From Ralstonia sp. UNC404CL21Col (GTDB lineage: Bacteria; Pseudomonadota; Gammaproteobacteria; Burkholderiales; Burkholderiaceae), in contig NZ_JIBE01000004.1 of the NCBI RefSeq assembly GCF_000620465.1, forward strand, positions 682,001 to 746,000: a stretch of 64,000 bases of DNA, in the 5' to 3' direction. The number at the start of each line of letters is the position of its first letter. Position 1 is the first letter of the stretch. This document shows, in pieces, positions 42,981 to 53,524 of this stretch. The notes under the pieces are model-generated. The model ran no database searches. It saw only the letters and a program-made list of their open reading frames with translations, and had not been told where the DNA came from. Made by a program: the position numbers and the translations under genes.

Positions 42981-44528
42981 TCAGCGCAGGCTGATGGTGG
43001 TATTCACGCCACCGGCATCGACCGCGTCGTCAAACCAGCGCGCCGTGACCGTCTTCGTTTGCGTGTAGAACTGCACGACCTGCTTGCCGTACGGGCCCAG
43101 GTCGCCCAGCTTGGAGCCGCGCGAGCCGGTAAAGCTGAAGTACGGCACGGGCACCGGAATGGGAATGTTGATACCGACCTGCCCCACGTCGATCTCGCTC
43201 TGGAACTTGCGCGCCGCCGCACCGCTCTGCGTGAACAGGCCCACGCCGTTGCCGAACGGGTTGGCATTGACCAGCGCAATCGCATCGTCCAGCGTAGGCG
43301 CGGTCAGCACCAGCAGCACGGGCCCGAAGATTTCGTTGGTGTAGATGTCCATATCGGTCTTCACGTCGGTAAAGACCGTGGGGCCGATGAAGTTGCCGTC
43401 TTCGTAACCCGCGACGCGCACATTGCGGCCGTCGAGCGCCAGCGTGGCGCCCTGCTGCACGCCCGATTCGATCAGGCCGAGAATGCGTTGCTTGGCGGCG
43501 CGTGACACGACGGGTCCGACATCGGTGCCCGGCTCGACACCGGCATTCACCTTGAGCGTTTTTGCCTTGGCGATCAGGTCCGGCACCCACTGCTGCGCAG
43601 CGCCCACCAGCACGACGACGGAGGTCGCCATGCAGCGTTGCCCCGCTGCGCCGAAGGCCGCACCCACCAGCGCATTGATCGCCTGCTCGCGATTCGCGTC
43701 CGGCAGCACCACGGCGTGGTTCTTGGCGCCCATCATCGATTGCACGCGCTTGCCGTGCTCGCTGCCGAGGCGATACACATGCGTGCCGACCGCGGTGGAC
43801 CCGACAAACGAAATCGCCTTCACATGTTCGTGCGTGCACAGCGCATCCACCACGTCCTTGCCGCCGTGCACGACGTTCAGCACGCCCGGCGGCACCCCGG
43901 CTTCCAGCGCCAGCTCAACGAGCTGCATGGTCGACAGCGGATCCTGCTCCGAAGGCTTGAGCACGAACGTGTTGCCGCACACGATGGCCATCGGAAACAT
44001 CCACAGCGGAATCATGGCCGGGAAGTTGAACGGCGTGATGCCCGCGCACACGCCAATCGGCTGGCGCAGCGTGTAAGTGTCGACCGCGCCCGCCACGTTC
44101 TCCAAGAATTCGCCTTGCTGCAGCGAGCCCACCGAGCACGCATGCTCCACCACCTCCAGCCCGCGGAAGATGTCGCCTTCCGCATCGGGCAGCGTCTTGC
44201 CCTGCTCGGCCGTGAGCGTGCGGGCAATGCGCGGCGAGTGCTCGCGAATCAGCGCCTGGAACTTCAGCATGATGCGCATGCGCGCGCCGACCGGCGTGTT
44301 TTTCCACGTGGCAAACGCAGCATGTGCGGAGCGGATGGCCGCGTCCACTTCGCCGGCCGTGGCAAAGGGCACGCGCGCCAGCACTTCCTGCGTGGCGGGG
44401 TTCACGATGTCGCGCCATTCCTTCGACTGCGATTCGACAAACTCGCCGCCGATCAGCAGCTTGACGGTGGGCGGGGTGTCCTGCTGTGCAGCAGGCTTGG
44501 CGGAAGCGAGGGAAGCAACGGCGCTCAT
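42981..44528 (-). CDS. mmsA: Methylmalonate-semialdehyde dehydrogenase (CoA-acylating)
   Basis: 515 residues. Aldehyde dehydrogenase fold with ITPFNFPAMIPLWMFPMAI, the NAD site FVGSTAVGTHVY, and catalytic Cys in AAGQRCMATS; FTGSRGSKLGDLGPYGKQ near the C-terminus is typical of MmsA. It converts methylmalonate semialdehyde and CoA to propionyl-CoA and CO2. The ATG at 44528 has AGGAG six bases upstream; a short Ala-rich extension precedes the usual N-terminus. 19 bases upstream of mmsB. Confidence 0.92.
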   Translation of the reverse strand: MSAVASLASAKPAAQQDTPPTVKLLIGGEFVESQSKEWRDIVNPATQEVLARVPFATAGEVDAAIRSAHAAFATWKNTPVGARMRIMLKFQALIREHSPRIARTLTAEQGKTLPDAEGDIFRGLEVVEHACSVGSLQQGEFLENVAGAVDTYTLRQPIGVCAGITPFNFPAMIPLWMFPMAIVCGNTFVLKPSEQDPLSTMQLVELALEAGVPPGVLNVVHGGKDVVDALCTHEHVKAISFVGSTAVGTHVYRLGSEHGKRVQSMMGAKNHAVVLPDANREQAINALVGAAFGAAGQRCMATSVVVLVGAAQQWVPDLIAKAKTLKVNAGVEPGTDVGPVVSRAAKQRILGLIESGVQQGATLALDGRNVRVAGYEDGNFIGPTVFTDVKTDMDIYTNEIFGPVLLVLTAPTLDDAIALVNANPFGNGVGLFTQSGAAARKFQSEIDVGQVGINIPIPVPVPYFSFTGSRGSKLGDLGPYGKQVVQFYTQTKTVTARWFDDAVDAGGVNTTISLR

Positions 44529-44600
44529 GGGAGTCTCCTGGCGATTCGGTATCGGTTGCGGTGGCGGTAGCGGTAATGGGTTCAATGCGGGACGGGCAAA

Positions 44601-46295
44601 TCAGGCGAAGTCTTCTTCCCAGTACTCGCCGGGCAGGCGAGCCGGTTGCGGCGTGCGCTCAAGCTCCAGCCGGCGGAGTTCGACGCGGCGGATCTTTCCC
44701 GAGATCGTCTTGGGCAGCTCGCTGAACTGCAGTCGGCGGATGCGTTTGTACGGCGCGAGCTTTTCGCGCGAGAAGAGGAACACGGCGCGCGCCAGCTCGG
44801 GGCCGGCCTCATAGCCTTGGCGCACCGTCACGAACGCCTTGGGCACAGACAGCCGCAGCGGATCGGAACTCGGCACCACGGCGGCCTCGGCAATGGCCTC
44901 GTGCTCGATCAGCACGCTTTCCAGCTCGAAGGGGCTCAGCCGATAGTCGGACGACTTGAACACGTCGTCGGTGCGACCCACGTAGACGAAGTAGCCGTCG
45001 TCGCGGCGCATCGCCACGTCGGACGTGTGGTAATAGCCGTTGCGCATGGCCTCGCCCGTGGCTTTGGCGTTGTTGGCGTAGCCCTGCATCAGGCCGAGCG
45101 GGCGGTGCGAGAGCGGCAGCACGATCTCGCCTTCGCTGGCGGGCTGATCGTCGTGGTCGACCAGCTCCACGCGGTAGCCCGGCAGCGGGCGACCGACCGA
45201 CCCTGGCACGACCGGCTGGCCCGGCGTGTTGCCGATCTGGCAGGTGGTCTCGGTCTGACCGAAGCCGTCGCGAATGGTCACGCCCCAGGCGCTGCGCACG
45301 CGCTCGATGATCTCGGGGTTCAGCGGCTCGCCCGCACCAACGATCTCGCGCAGCTTGACGGCGTACGACGCCAGCGGTTCCTGCACCAGCATGCGCCACA
45401 CGGTGGGCGGCGCGCACAACGTGGTCACATTAAAGCGCACCAGCACATCCAGCGTGTCCTTCGGCACGAAGCGCGCGTAGTTGTAGACGAACACGCAGGC
45501 CTGCGCATTCCACGGCGCGAAGAAGCAGCTCCACGCGTGTTTCGCCCAGCCGGGTGAGCTGATGTTCCAGTGGATGTCGCCGGGCTGCAGGCCGATCCAG
45601 TACATCGTCGACAGGTGGCCGACCGGATAGCTCTGGTGCGTGTGCTCGACCAGCTTCGGCTTGGACGTGGTGCCCGAGGTGAAATACAGCAGCAGCGGAT
45701 CGGTAGCGCCCGTCGCACCGTCGGGGACGAACTGCGCGGGCGCCCCGTAGGCTGCGCCCAAGTCGATCCAGCCGCCACGCTGCGCGCCAACGGCGATGCG
45801 CATGACGCTCGCATCAACACCGTCGAACTTATGCAGCTCCGCCGCATCGACGACCACGCAGTTCGCGCCGCCCAGTTCAACGCGGTCACGCACGTCATCC
45901 GGCGAAAGCTGCGTCGTGGCCGGCAGCACCACCGCGCCCAGCTTCATCGCCGCAAGCATCACGTCCCACAGTTCGACGCGGTTGGGCAGCATCAGCAGCA
46001 GACGATCACCGCGCACGATGCCCAGCCCGCGCAGGAAGTTCGCCATGCGCGACGAGCGCTCCGACATCTGCGCAAACGAGAGCTTCAACCCACCGCCCTG
46101 CGCGTCATCGACGATCCACAGCGCCGGGTCGTCGTTGCCGCGCGCCATGACATCGAAGTAGTCGAGCGCCCAGTTGAACGTGTCCAGCTTGGGCCACGCA
46201 AACTCGCGATACGCGCGGTCGTAGTCGGTGCGATGGCGCAGCAGAAAATCGCGCGCTTCCACAAAACCCTGTGCTGCAGATACCGCTTCGTTCAT
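44601..46295 (-). CDS. Acyl-CoA synthetase, medium-chain (ACSM-like)
   Basis: 564 residues. P-loop FTSGTTSKPKLVEHTH, then HWNISSPGWAKHAWSCFFAPWNAQACVFVYNY, a signature of medium-chain/acetyl-type CoA synthetases; IRDGFGQTETTCQIGN and the C-terminal KTISGKIRRVELR with the catalytic Lys. AGGAG lies six bases before the ATG at 46295. In a valine-degradation operon it could activate isobutyrate or 2-methyl-branched acids so that free acids also enter the pathway. This is inference; other short or medium acids are possible. Confidence 0.85.
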   Translation of the reverse strand: MNEAVSAAQGFVEARDFLLRHRTDYDRAYREFAWPKLDTFNWALDYFDVMARGNDDPALWIVDDAQGGGLKLSFAQMSERSSRMANFLRGLGIVRGDRLLLMLPNRVELWDVMLAAMKLGAVVLPATTQLSPDDVRDRVELGGANCVVVDAAELHKFDGVDASVMRIAVGAQRGGWIDLGAAYGAPAQFVPDGATGATDPLLLYFTSGTTSKPKLVEHTHQSYPVGHLSTMYWIGLQPGDIHWNISSPGWAKHAWSCFFAPWNAQACVFVYNYARFVPKDTLDVLVRFNVTTLCAPPTVWRMLVQEPLASYAVKLREIVGAGEPLNPEIIERVRSAWGVTIRDGFGQTETTCQIGNTPGQPVVPGSVGRPLPGYRVELVDHDDQPASEGEIVLPLSHRPLGLMQGYANNAKATGEAMRNGYYHTSDVAMRRDDGYFVYVGRTDDVFKSSDYRLSPFELESVLIEHEAIAEAAVVPSSDPLRLSVPKAFVTVRQGYEAGPELARAVFLFSREKLAPYKRIRRLQFSELPKTISGKIRRVELRRLELERTPQPARLPGEYWEEDFA

Positions 46296-46356
46296 CGTCG
46301 TCTCCTGGTCGGCGCGTTTGCGCTCTTTCGTATGCGGTCGATGTGCGCGGTGCGTG

Positions 46357-47490
46357 CTAGACGTGCCGTGCGATCACCATCCGCTGGACTTCGCTGGTGC
46401 CTTCGTAGATCTGGGTGATGCGTGCATCGCGGTAGTGGCGCTCGACGGCGTAGTCGGCCAGGTAGCCATAGCCGCCGTGGATCTGGATGGCGTTGGAGCA
46501 GATTTCTTCCGCCAGTTCCGATGCGTAGAGTTTGGCCTGCGAGGCCTCCGACAGGCACGGTTTGTCTGCACTGCGCAGGCGCGCCGCGTGGTGGACGAGC
46601 AGGCGCGCCGCATTCAGGCGCGTGGCCATGTCGGCCAGCATGTTGGCGATGGTCTGGTGCTCGCGCAGCGCCTTGCCGAACTGGATGCGCTCATTCGCGT
46701 AGTTGCGTGCCGCATCGAACGCAGCGCGCGCAATCCCCACGGCCTGCGCGGCAATGCCGATGCGCCCGCCTTCCAGGTTCGACAACGCGATCTTCAAGCC
46801 CTCGCCACGTTCGCCCAGCAGGTTCTCTTCGGGCACGGCGCAGTCTTCCAGCGTGATCGGGCAGGTGTCTGATGCTCGAATGCCGAGCTTGTGTTCGGGC
46901 CGCCCAACGTGAAAGCCCGGCGTGTCCGTCGGCACGATGAAGGCCGAGATGCCGCGCTTGCCGGCTTCGGGGTCCGTCACGGCAAAGACGATGGCGATGT
47001 TCGCGCGTGCGCCGTTGGTGACGAACTGCTTGTTGCCGTTGAGCACCCACTTGCCGTCGCGCAGCACCGCACGCGTGCGCAGGTTGTTGGCTTCGGAACC
47101 GGCATGGGGCTCGGTCAGGCAGAACGCACCAATCGCGCGGCCGGTGGCCAGATCTGGCAGGTAGCGTGCCTTCTGCGCCTCGGTGCCGAACTTGAGGATC
47201 GGGCCGCAGCCGACCGAGTTGTGCACGCTCATCATCGTCGCGCTGGCAGCGCAACCGGCGGCCACCTCTTCCAGCGCGAGCGCATAGGCCACGTAGTCGG
47301 TGTACGAACCGCCCCACTCCGCCGGCACGATCATGCCGAGCAGGCCCAGCTCGCCCATCTCGCGCACCACCTCGTCGGGCAAGGCGCCGTCACGGTCCCA
47401 CTGCGCGGCGTTGGGCGCCAGGCGCTCGGTGGCAAAGTCGCGCGCAGCGTCGTGGATCATCCGCTGCTCTTCGGTATAGAAGTCGTCCAT
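46357..47490 (-). CDS. Acyl-CoA dehydrogenase, isobutyryl-CoA type
   Basis: 377 residues, FAD enzyme. [19 protein letters not shown] is the flavin/substrate loop, [24 protein letters not shown] precedes helix G, and [18 protein letters not shown] gives the C-terminal catalytic Glu (about 363). As first gene of the mmsAB operon it most likely oxidises isobutyryl-CoA to methacrylyl-CoA. The start at 47490 is the conserved [11 protein letters not shown]; the longer upstream frame is spurious. Divergent from the AraC regulator at 47662. Confidence 0.88.
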   Translation of the reverse strand: MDDFYTEEQRMIHDAARDFATERLAPNAAQWDRDGALPDEVVREMGELGLLGMIVPAEWGGSYTDYVAYALALEEVAAGCAASATMMSVHNSVGCGPILKFGTEAQKARYLPDLATGRAIGAFCLTEPHAGSEANNLRTRAVLRDGKWVLNGNKQFVTNGARANIAIVFAVTDPEAGKRGISAFIVPTDTPGFHVGRPEHKLGIRASDTCPITLEDCAVPEENLLGERGEGLKIALSNLEGGRIGIAAQAVGIARAAFDAARNYANERIQFGKALREHQTIANMLADMATRLNAARLLVHHAARLRSADKPCLSEASQAKLYASELAEEICSNAIQIHGGYGYLADYAVERHYRDARITQIYEGTSEVQRMVIARHV

Positions 47491-47661
47491 CGCTTGGCTC
47501 TTGCTTGTTTGCTGACCGGTGCCGCGTGACGCTGCCTGTGCAGGCGCCTTACACTGTGCAGCCCGCGGCGCTCGGGTTCGATGGGGAAAAAGTGTAGGCA
47601 CGCGGCTGGGCGGCTTCGATGCCCGTCACGATCAACTTGCGTGAGCGGATTTGCCATACCG

Positions 47662-48678
47662 ATGAAAAACAACGAAAAAGGAACCGTCTCTGTCAGCCTC
47701 GTCAACGAGGCCGTGGCGCGCGCCCGCGCGCACGGCGTGGACATGCAGCCCATCATGGCCGCCGCGGGCATCACGCCGCAGATGCTGGCGCAGCCGCGCA
47801 GCCGTGTGTCATCGGCGCAGTACGGTGCGCTGTGGGCCGGCATTGCGCAGGCCATGGACGACGAGTTCTTCGGGCAGGATGCGCACCCCATGCGCTGGGG
47901 CAGCTTCGTTGCGATGACGCAGGCGGCGCTGACCGCGCGCACGGGCCGGCAGGCGCTGGCCCGGGCCACGGGTTTTCTGCGCCTGGTGCTGGACGATCTG
48001 CATGTGCGCGTTGAAGAAGACGATCAGCGTGTGCGTCTTGTCTTTGTGCACCGCAAGGGCACGCGGGTGCCTCCCATGTTCACCTACGCCACGTGGCTCA
48101 TCATGGTCTACGGCCTGGTGTGCTGGCTCGTGGGGCGGCGCATTCCGTTTATTGCCGCGCGCTTCCGTTGTGCGGCGCCGCCAGACGCGCAGGAATATCG
48201 CCTGATGTTCTGCGACGACATGGCGTTCAAGCACGATGCGTCGTTCGTCGATCTTTCGCCGGCTTTCCTGGAGCTGCCCGTCATCCAGACGGCAGCGTCC
48301 ATCAAGACCTTCCTGCGCGATGCGCCGGGCAACTTCATCGTCAAGTACCGCAACCCGGATTCATTTGCGGCGCGCGTGCGCAAGACGCTGCGCAACCTGC
48401 CGGTTGCGAGTTGGCCCGCGTCTGACGCGATGGCACTTAAACTGAACGTGGCCGAAGCGACGATGCGCCGACGCCTGAAGCTGGAAGGCCACACGTATCA
48501 GTCCATCAAAGACGACTTGCGGCGCGACATTGCCATCGGCCAGTTGCAGGACACGCGCCGCACGATCGCCGACATTGCCATCGCTGTGGGATTTGCAGAG
48601 CCGAGCGCCTTCCACCGCGCCTTCCGCAAATGGACAGGCATGCGCCCAACGGACTATCGGCTGGCCGGCGCAGACTGA
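47662..48678 (+). CDS. AraC-family regulator (OruR/ArgR-like sensor)
   Basis: 338 residues. N-terminal arabinose_bd-like domain as in OruR/QhpR-type regulators (about 10-190), C-terminal AraC HTH pair (about 240-335: LKLNVAEATMRRRLKLEGHTYQSIKDDLRRDIA and TIADIAIAVGFAEPSAFHRAFRKWTGMRPTDYR). Divergent from the valine operon with a 171-base gap, so it probably activates it, a role filled by the AraC-type MmsR in Pseudomonas although the sensor half differs. Its last 25 bases overlap the convergent LysR gene. Confidence 0.88.
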   Translation: MKNNEKGTVSVSLVNEAVARARAHGVDMQPIMAAAGITPQMLAQPRSRVSSAQYGALWAGIAQAMDDEFFGQDAHPMRWGSFVAMTQAALTARTGRQALARATGFLRLVLDDLHVRVEEDDQRVRLVFVHRKGTRVPPMFTYATWLIMVYGLVCWLVGRRIPFIAARFRCAAPPDAQEYRLMFCDDMAFKHDASFVDLSPAFLELPVIQTAASIKTFLRDAPGNFIVKYRNPDSFAARVRKTLRNLPVASWPASDAMALKLNVAEATMRRRLKLEGHTYQSIKDDLRRDIAIGQLQDTRRTIADIAIAVGFAEPSAFHRAFRKWTGMRPTDYRLAGAD

Positions 48679-49583
48679 GGCTGCGCAGCGGCGGCGCCTT
48701 CGCTCGTGCCGCTGACTGCGCGCAGCGTCTCCAGAAAGGCCTTGAGCACTGGCGAGTGATCGTCCACGCGATAGTGCACGTACAGCGGCACGGCTGGCAG
48801 CGCGGGCTCCAGCGGCCGGAAAACCACACCCGGCGGCGCCAGGTTGGCCGTGGAGCCCGGCAGCAGTGCCACGCCAAAGCCAGCGTTCACCAGCGCCAGC
48901 AGCGTCTGCACCTCGGTCACCTGCTGGCGCACGAGCGGCGCAAAGCCCGCCTGGATGCATAGATGCAGCAGGTGATCGGCAAAGCGCGAGCGCTTGGACT
49001 CGAATGCAACGAACGGCTCGCCGGCAAAATCGCCGAGCGCGAGGCTGGCGTGGCCAGCCAGGCGGTGCGTGGCGGGCAACGCCATCACGATCGGCTCGTG
49101 CTGCAGCAGCTCGCTGCGCACGGCGGGGTCTTCGTGGCCCAGCCGGAAGATGCACGCGTCGATGCGGCGCTCCTTGAGCGCGGCCACCTGCGCGGCGGGC
49201 GTCATCTCTTGCAGCCGCCATTCAACGCCGGGGTAGCGCTCGCGAAACTGGCGCAGCGCTTCGGGCAGCAGCCCCACCATCACCGAGCTGATCATGCCGA
49301 TTTCCAGCTCGCCCACCTGGCCACGGCCCGCCTGCCGGGTGAGGTCCAGCGCGCGGTTGAGCTGTGCAAACACGAGTGGCGCTTGCTCTTTGAGCGTGCG
49401 GCCGGCCGCCGTCAGTTCTACGCGGTGGTGGCTGCGCACAAACAGCGGCGTGCCGATCTCGTCTTCCAGCAGCCGGATCTGCTGGCTCAGCGGCGGCTGC
49501 GACATAAACAGGCGCGCCGCCGCACGCCCGAAGTGCAGCTCGTCGGCCAGCACCGAGAAATAGCGCAGCAGGCGGATGTCCAC
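48654..49583 (-). CDS. LysR-family regulator, downstream of the Mo hydroxylase
   Basis: 309 residues, GTG start at 49583. HTH RYFSVLADELHFGRAAARLFMSQPPLSQQIRLLEDEIG and a type-2 periplasmic-binding-like effector domain resembling BenM/CatM and other aromatic-pathway regulators. It begins only 8 bases after the stop of the molybdenum hydroxylase large subunit on the same strand, so it is probably co-transcribed with it and responds to a substrate of that locus. Confidence 0.88.
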   Translation of the reverse strand: MDIRLLRYFSVLADELHFGRAAARLFMSQPPLSQQIRLLEDEIGTPLFVRSHHRVELTAAGRTLKEQAPLVFAQLNRALDLTRQAGRGQVGELEIGMISSVMVGLLPEALRQFRERYPGVEWRLQEMTPAAQVAALKERRIDACIFRLGHEDPAVRSELLQHEPIVMALPATHRLAGHASLALGDFAGEPFVAFESKRSRFADHLLHLCIQAGFAPLVRQQVTEVQTLLALVNAGFGVALLPGSTANLAPPGVVFRPLEPALPAVPLYVHYRVDDHSPVLKAFLETLRAVSGTSEGAAAAQPQSAPASR

Positions 49584-49591
49584 GGTATGCG

Positions 49592-51796
49592 CTACGCCTT
49601 CAGGTCGAAGTTGAACGGCGTCTCGCGCTGGCGCTTGCCGGTCAGCCGGAAGATGGCGTTGGCAATGGCGGGCGCCACCGGCGGGTTGGCCAGTTCGCCC
49701 ACACCACCGGGCTTGTCGCGGTTGCCATCGATGATGACGATATCGATGGCGGGCATGTCAGACATGCGCATGACTGGATAGTCGTGGAAGTTGCTTTGCT
49801 GCACGGCCCCGCCCTGAATGTCCATGCGATCGAACAGCGCATGGCCGAGGCCCCACATCAAGCCGCCGTAAAGCTGCTCTTCCACGCCCGTGCGCGAGAC
49901 GGCCAGGCCCACGTCCGCCACGCAGGTGAGCTTTTCAATCACAACGCGGCCGTCCTTGCGGGCGACTTGCGCCACGACTGCGATGTAGCTGTCATACGCT
50001 TGGTGTGTCGCCACGCCCAGGGTGTGCCCATGCGCCGCCTTGCCCCACCCGGCGCGTTGCGCGGCGGTGCGCAGCACGTGCACATGCCGCGGCCGCTCGG
50101 CCATGTGTGCGACGCGAAAGTCGACTGCGTCGCGCTTGGCCGCCACGGCCAGCTCGTCCATGAAGCTCTCGGTGGCGAACACGTTGGGGATAAAGCTGAC
50201 CGCCCGGTACCAGCCAGTCGGGATACCGGTCTCGTGCCGGACCCAGCCGATATCCATATGGTTGGCCCGGTACGGAAAATCCCACTTCGAGATGGCCTCG
50301 GTGGTGCTGTAATCCATGCGGTCGGGGCGGTCGAAGTAGCCCGGCTCCCACTGTTCCGGCGATGCGGGCGACACCGCGCGGATGCGCAGCGCATCGAGCC
50401 GGCCCTGCGCATCAAGCGCGCCTTCGAGGCGGTGATACGTGGCGGCATGGCCGTACAGCGCGCGCATCTCGTCTTCGCGGCTGTTCATCAGCTTGATCGG
50501 CACGCCGGTCTTCTTTGCAAGATAGCTCGCCTCGAACAGCCAGTATTTGCTCTCGCGCGCACCAAAGCTGCCGCCCGACACCATCTCGTGCAGCACTACC
50601 TTGTCGCGCGGCACACCGCAGATCGTCTCGGCCGCTTCCATGGCGGTGGATGGCACCTGGATGCCGCCCCAGTATTGGATCGCGCCGTCCTTGAACCATG
50701 CGGTGATGTTGACGGGCTCCAGCGGGTTCTGCTGCTTGTAGGGCATGCGGTAGGCCGCGTCGATGCGCTTTGCGCCGTGGGCCATCGCCACGTCCGTGTT
50801 GCCGGTCTGCACGGTGTGCACAACGCGCGCCTTGCCGCTGGCGAGCCAAGCGGCCTGGTGCTGGGCGACATGGCCGCTGTCGAAATCGGCGAAGGCGCTG
50901 TCGTCCCACTCGACCTTGAGCGCCGCGTGGCCCTTGTTGGCCGCCCAGTAGTCGTCGGCCAGCACGGCCACGCCCTCCTGATTGCCGCCCAGCACATCGG
51001 GCCGCATCGGGATGGTGATGACCTGGCGCACGCCGCGCACCTTCAGCGCCTCGGCGCTGTCGATGCGGCGCACACGCGCGCCGGGCATGGGCGCACGCTG
51101 CACCACTGCCACCAGCATGCCTGGCAACGACACGTCGATGCCGTATTGGAACCGGCCTGTGGCCTTGGCCAGCGCATCGCGCTTGTGGCGCAGCTTGCCG
51201 ATGTATTTGAAATCCGCCGGGTTCTTCAGCGTCACGTTGGCAGGCGCAGGCAGGCGGCCCGCAGCATCGGCCAATTCGCCGTAGGTGGCCTTGCGGCCGT
51301 CACTGCAGATGACGGTGCCGCCGGCCGTGCCGCAGTTGGCGGCGGGCACACCCCAGCGTTGCGCCGCTGCACTCACGAGCATTGCGCGCGCCGTGGCGCC
51401 GGCTTGCCGCAGGCGCGCATATTCGAGCGACACACTGGTGCTGCCGCCGGTGGAATACACCTTCCAGATCGGGTGGATGTATTCAAGAAAGAACGGGTCT
51501 TCTGGCGTGATGACGGCAATGTGCATCGGGTCGACATCCAGCTCTTCGGCCACGCACGCCGCCAGCGCGGTTTGCGTGCCGGTGCCGGAATCGTGCTTGT
51601 GGACGACGATCTTCACGGTGTTGTCGGCCAGCACCCGCACCCAGGCATTGGGCTCGAACTCACCCGCAGCCACATCCTTGCCGGCAGCCAGCGCATCGGG
51701 CATGCGGAAGCCGACTGCCAGGCCCGCCGTCAGCAGCGCGCCTTGCTGCAGGAAACGGCGGCGCGAGGGTGCATGCAAATCACGCGGCGCGTTCAT
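49592..51796 (-). CDS. Tat-exported molybdenum hydroxylase large subunit (second set)
   Basis: 734 residues, shorter than the 944-residue homologue at 33304. Tat signal [20 protein letters not shown], then the IorB-like core: [60 protein letters not shown] near the Mo site, and a C-terminal [17 protein letters not shown]. This is a two-subunit isoquinoline-1-oxidoreductase-like enzyme that would hydroxylate an N-heteroaromatic or aldehyde with water in the periplasm. No cytochrome gene adjoins, so its electron acceptor is elsewhere. Overlaps the [2Fe-2S] gene by ATGA. Confidence 0.86.
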   Translation of the reverse strand: MNAPRDLHAPSRRRFLQQGALLTAGLAVGFRMPDALAAGKDVAAGEFEPNAWVRVLADNTVKIVVHKHDSGTGTQTALAACVAEELDVDPMHIAVITPEDPFFLEYIHPIWKVYSTGGSTSVSLEYARLRQAGATARAMLVSAAAQRWGVPAANCGTAGGTVICSDGRKATYGELADAAGRLPAPANVTLKNPADFKYIGKLRHKRDALAKATGRFQYGIDVSLPGMLVAVVQRAPMPGARVRRIDSAEALKVRGVRQVITIPMRPDVLGGNQEGVAVLADDYWAANKGHAALKVEWDDSAFADFDSGHVAQHQAAWLASGKARVVHTVQTGNTDVAMAHGAKRIDAAYRMPYKQQNPLEPVNITAWFKDGAIQYWGGIQVPSTAMEAAETICGVPRDKVVLHEMVSGGSFGARESKYWLFEASYLAKKTGVPIKLMNSREDEMRALYGHAATYHRLEGALDAQGRLDALRIRAVSPASPEQWEPGYFDRPDRMDYSTTEAISKWDFPYRANHMDIGWVRHETGIPTGWYRAVSFIPNVFATESFMDELAVAAKRDAVDFRVAHMAERPRHVHVLRTAAQRAGWGKAAHGHTLGVATHQAYDSYIAVVAQVARKDGRVVIEKLTCVADVGLAVSRTGVEEQLYGGLMWGLGHALFDRMDIQGGAVQQSNFHDYPVMRMSDMPAIDIVIIDGNRDKPGGVGELANPPVAPAIANAIFRLTGKRQRETPFNFDLKA

Positions 51797-52260
51797 GCCT
51801 TGCCTCGCTCGTCGGCGGCACGCTTGATGGCCTGGCGAATGCGCCCGTAGGTGCCGCAGCGGCAGATGTTGCCCGCCATGGCATTCGTGATGGCTTCGTC
51901 GTTGACGGGCGTGCCTGCCGCCAACAACGCCGCAGCCGACATGATCTGCCCCGACTGGCAGTAGCCGCATTGCGGTACGTCTTCAGCTACCCAAGCGCGT
52001 TGCAGCGGGTGCGTGCCGTCTTTCGACAGGCCCTCGATGGTGGTCACGCTGTGTCCGGCCGCTGCCGATGCCGGCGTGATGCACGCGCGGATCGGCGCAC
52101 CATCCAGATGGACGGTGCAGGCCCCGCAAAAGCCGCCGCCGCAGCCAAACTTGGTGCCCGTCAGTTTGAGCCGATCGCGCAGCACCCACAGCAGGGGCAT
52201 GTCTGCATCGGCGTCATCCAGCGCGTGGGGCGCGCCATTGACCATAATCTCGGTCATCAT
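51793..52260 (-). CDS. [2Fe-2S] subunit of second molybdenum hydroxylase
   Basis: 155 residues. First cluster in [17 protein letters not shown] (Cys at about 40, 45, 48), second in [10 protein letters not shown] and CRCGTYGRI. Typical length for this subunit. GGAGG lies five bases before the ATG at 52260; a second ATG follows immediately. Leads the three-gene unit FeS-large-LysR, divergent from another LysR gene at 52392. Confidence 0.9.
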   Translation of the reverse strand: MMTEIMVNGAPHALDDADADMPLLWVLRDRLKLTGTKFGCGGGFCGACTVHLDGAPIRACITPASAAAGHSVTTIEGLSKDGTHPLQRAWVAEDVPQCGYCQSGQIMSAAALLAAGTPVNDEAITNAMAGNICRCGTYGRIRQAIKRAADERGKA

Positions 52261-52391
52261 TGTCTCCTCCAGAATCGGGCCGTCTCATGCGGCCGCGCCT
52301 GGCTGCAATATGAAGCCGCGCACGGGCACCCCGCCAGCGACGATTTCTGCCAGCCCGTGTAAGTCGAACTAACAGCTCACCTGCCGCCGCC

Positions 52392-53285
52392 ATGTACAAG
52401 CGTTATCCGTCGATCCAGTCGATGCATGCCTTCCTGCAGGCCGCGCGCACCGGCAGCTTTACCAAGGCCGCGCAGCAACTGGACCTGACACACAGCGCGA
52501 TCAGCCAGCAGATCCGCTCGCTGGAGGAGTTCATCGGCCAGCCGCTGTTCGTGCGTGAGGCGGGCGGCATCGTGCTGACCGATGCGGGTCAGCTCTTCGC
52601 GAGCATGCTGACCGACGGCTTCGGGCAGGTGGACCGGGCGCTGTCTTCGGTGCGCAACCGGCACGTGCCGCAAACGCTCATCGTCGATGTCGACAGCGAG
52701 CTGGCGCAGGGCTGGCTCAATGCGCGCCTGCCGCAGTTGCTGGCGGCGCTGCCCGGCTACCAGGTGATGTTCCTGTCGACCACGCGCGGCGAACGGCCGT
52801 CGTTCGAGCGCGTAGATGTCTCGCTGCGCTACGGCTATGGCGAGTGGGATGACTGCGAGATGGCCCTGATCTGTGGCGACCACGTCACCGCGGTGGCAGC
52901 GCCGGCACTGCTGGAACGCCATGGCGTGCAGGCGCCACTGGCCCCATCGGCCGCGATGGCGCTGCCGTTGCTGGGCTACACGCGGCGCTCGTGGATTCCG
53001 TGGCTTGACGCCGCCGGCCTGGAGCCGCTGGAACCCGCCGTGGTGGCGGCCTTCGACAACGCCGCCAACATGGTCGCCGCAGCTGAGGCCGGCATTGGCG
53101 TGGCGCTCGTCCGCGGGCTGCTCGCAGCCGATGCGCTGCAGCATCGGCGCCTCGTCCCGCTGACGGACGTCGCCATCCCCGCGCACTACAACCTGTATGC
53201 CGTCTGGCAGCGCGGGCAGGGGCAGCGTGCGCAGGCCGTGGTGAGCGCGGTGCAACAACTCGCACGCGACACGCTGGGCGGCTGA
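52392..53285 (+). CDS. LysR-family regulator, GcvA-like
   Basis: 297 residues. HTH in MHAFLQAARTGSFTKAAQQLDLTHSAISQQIRSLEE and an effector domain of the GcvA/AmpR sort with the central VDVDSELAQGWLNARLPQL segment. It is divergent from the molybdenum hydroxylase (131 bases) and 239 bases upstream of the amidohydrolase-UbiD operon on the same strand, well placed to control both. No strong Shine-Dalgarno before the ATG at 52392. Confidence 0.88.
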   Translation: MYKRYPSIQSMHAFLQAARTGSFTKAAQQLDLTHSAISQQIRSLEEFIGQPLFVREAGGIVLTDAGQLFASMLTDGFGQVDRALSSVRNRHVPQTLIVDVDSELAQGWLNARLPQLLAALPGYQVMFLSTTRGERPSFERVDVSLRYGYGEWDDCEMALICGDHVTAVAAPALLERHGVQAPLAPSAAMALPLLGYTRRSWIPWLDAAGLEPLEPAVVAAFDNAANMVAAAEAGIGVALVRGLLAADALQHRRLVPLTDVAIPAHYNLYAVWQRGQGQRAQAVVSAVQQLARDTLGG

Positions 53286-53524
53286 GGCCGCTTCTCCCTC
53301 CGGCCGCTTGCCGATATCGACAACGTATCAAGACCGCCGCCAAATAGTATTGGCCGGCCCCCGGCCCTGACTCCGATACTGCGCCCCAAGCAGCACGCAT
53401 CCGGCATCACGCGATCCGGCGAGGGGAAGGCACACGCCTAGCAAAGAGCGCCGCGCTGCAGGACGTGCCTGCCCTCACCGGGAAGCCATCACGCGCTTCC
53501 TCCCAGTCATCAGGAGATCCAACG

